In this document: piece after piece, positions 59,957 through 60,662 of the stretch
Layout of the letters: the number at the start of each line of letters is the position of its first letter
Position numbering within the stretch: position 1 is the stretch's first letter
From: Halothiobacillus sp.
GTDB lineage: Bacteria; Pseudomonadota; Gammaproteobacteria; Halothiobacillales; Halothiobacillaceae
Assembly: GCA_020061705.1 (NCBI GenBank)
Contig: JAGUXT010000040.1
Coordinates: 1-60,662, forward strand
DNA length: 60,662 nucleotides
Direction: 5' to 3'
Notes under the pieces: generated by a model
The model's input: only the letters and a program-made list of their open reading frames with translations
Databases searched by the model: none
What the model was told of the DNA's origin: nothing
Translations under genes and position numbers: made by a program

Positions 59957-60662
59957 TTAAGGGGTGAGTTCGTGAACGCGGGTCTTCGCGGTCATCAGTT
60001 CGTGAAGGAGGGTGCGGAAGAGGTCTTTCAGTACCGTGACTTTCTTCTCGGCGACTTCAACTTTTGTTTCGAGTGCGACCAGCGGCTTGGCGATGGCTTG
60101 CTGCTCTTCAACTGACGAAGGGATTGCAACGACGATTGATGTGAAGCGCCCCTTGCTGAGGATTGGAACGGGACCGAATGTCGCGAAGCTCTTCCAGTAT
60201 TCCCAGCGGTAGCTCAGGAGGTAATAGAGGAACTCAGGGTCTCTGCCTTTTTTGCAGATGATCGAATTGATCTGCTGATTCGTTGCCGACTCGTCTCGGT
60301 AGCTCATGCCGACCTTGCCAATGCTTGACCCTATACAGACACACATCACGGCGTTTTTTGGGATTGGCCGGATGGTGGCCATTCCCTCGGGAGAAATCTT
60401 CTTCTCTGAATCGTAAACGTAGCGATGTGCACCGAGGTCGGCTGGAGCAATGAAGTCTTCGCTGGGCGGGTCGTAGAAGGCCGCCACTTTTGTTTTCGGC
60501 GTCGAGCCGGTGACGCACTTACCGAGGTCACCAATCTCCACCACCTCCCAGCTTTCAGGGACGGGGCCGATTTCGGTTTGTTTTTGGGGTTCGTTGCGGA
60601 GGCCTTCGGTGAAGAGCTTGTGCATGAGGGCCTTTTTCAGCTCGGTGGTGGTCTGAATGATC
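59957..60662 (-). CDS. hsdS: Type I restriction enzyme, specificity subunit, partial at the right edge
   Basis: The frame is open past the window edge (about 235 codons seen). It begins inside the central conserved region (TELKKALMHKLFTEGLR), followed by the standard entry to the second target-recognition domain (IGPVPESWEVVEIGD). TRD2 runs to about SKGRFTSIVVAIPS, then EEQQAIAKPLVALETKVEVA, the C-terminal conserved helix, and LFRTLLHELMTAKTRVHEL. The 222-residue stretch from the internal Met (60625) is not a separate gene. It gives the methylase and nuclease their target sequence. hsdM and the first half of hsdS should lie beyond the right edge. Confidence 0.93.
   Translation of the reverse strand, partial: IIQTTTELKKALMHKLFTEGLRNEPQKQTEIGPVPESWEVVEIGDLGKCVTGSTPKTKVAAFYDPPSEDFIAPADLGAHRYVYDSEKKISPEGMATIRPIPKNAVMCVCIGSSIGKVGMSYRDESATNQQINSIICKKGRDPEFLYYLLSYRWEYWKSFATFGPVPILSKGRFTSIVVAIPSSVEEQQAIAKPLVALETKVEVAEKKVTVLKDLFRTLLHELMTAKTRVHELTP

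Noticed and set aside
60346-60625. Internal Met at 60625 as the start of a short restriction protein
   Set aside because: The frame stays open to the window edge with typical HsdS central-region residues before this Met, so the gene is a cut hsdS.
1-60662. CRISPR arrays, tRNA or rRNA genes, insertion sequences with transposase, integrases
   Set aside because: I looked for regular direct repeats with spacers, cloverleaf-like segments and transposase or integrase motifs in the translated frames and intergenic gaps and saw none; the small palindromes reported have no coding capacity of their own.

Overview
The window reads as about 60 kb of a moderately GC-rich (high fifties percent by eye) Gram-negative chromosome, most likely a gammaproteobacterium. 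The grounds are the rpsT, priA, argS, pilR/pilS, sucC/sucD, nadE and uvrA types, LPS and type IV pilus genes, and a UUG-started rpsT. The genus cannot be fixed from the sequence alone.

Region 1 (1-18228, all minus strand) is a tightly packed operon of 11 genes that looks like an ABC-transporter-dependent O-antigen locus. In transcription order it has two unrecognised membrane proteins, manC, manB, wzm, wzt with a C-terminal cargo domain, an FkbM methyltransferase, a three-domain GT4 glycosyltransferase, a second SAM methyltransferase, another three-domain GT4 enzyme, and a DUF6311-like membrane protein cut by the left edge. GDP-mannose supply, multi-domain GT4 enzymes, a methyltransferase and a Wzt with a C-terminal domain together suggest a methyl-capped mannose-containing polymer, as in E. 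coli O8/O9a. REP-like palindromes lie inside two of the reading frames.

Region 2 (18319-24626) holds housekeeping genes: rpsT (minus), then priA, argS, a SPOR-domain protein and an LpxH-type phosphoesterase (plus). Region 3 (24688-34626) is a second surface-sugar locus. It starts with a frameshifted Uma2 gene, continues with a DegT aminotransferase, a flippase, methyltransferases, a GT4 enzyme and a nucleotide-sugar dehydrogenase, and contains two FemAB/GNAT-like proteins encoded by converging operons.

Region 4 (34708-43456, minus) is a type IV pilin locus. It contains a PilS/PilR two-component pair with a degraded Uma2 gene between them, two pilin genes, a TfpX/TfpZ pilin accessory protein, a TPR-bearing polytopic protein resembling GT-C/TMTC enzymes, and a polyprenyl-phosphate-sugar-synthase-like GT2. 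Upstream of the first pilin lie an excellent sigma-54 promoter and two tandem 16-bp palindromes placed like PilR enhancer sites. The last three genes plausibly form a pilin glycosylation module.

Region 5 (43495-52474) has sucC-sucD, nadE, aqpZ, an NlpE/META lipoprotein and uvrA, with two roughly 100-bp palindromic intergenic elements. Region 6 (53042-60662, minus) is a defence island. A type I restriction operon (hsdS cut by the right edge, hsdR, a YgjP-like metallopeptidase) contains, between hsdS and hsdR, an OLD-family nuclease plus UvrD-like helicase pair, that is, a Gabija-like system. This nested arrangement is the most interesting feature of the window.
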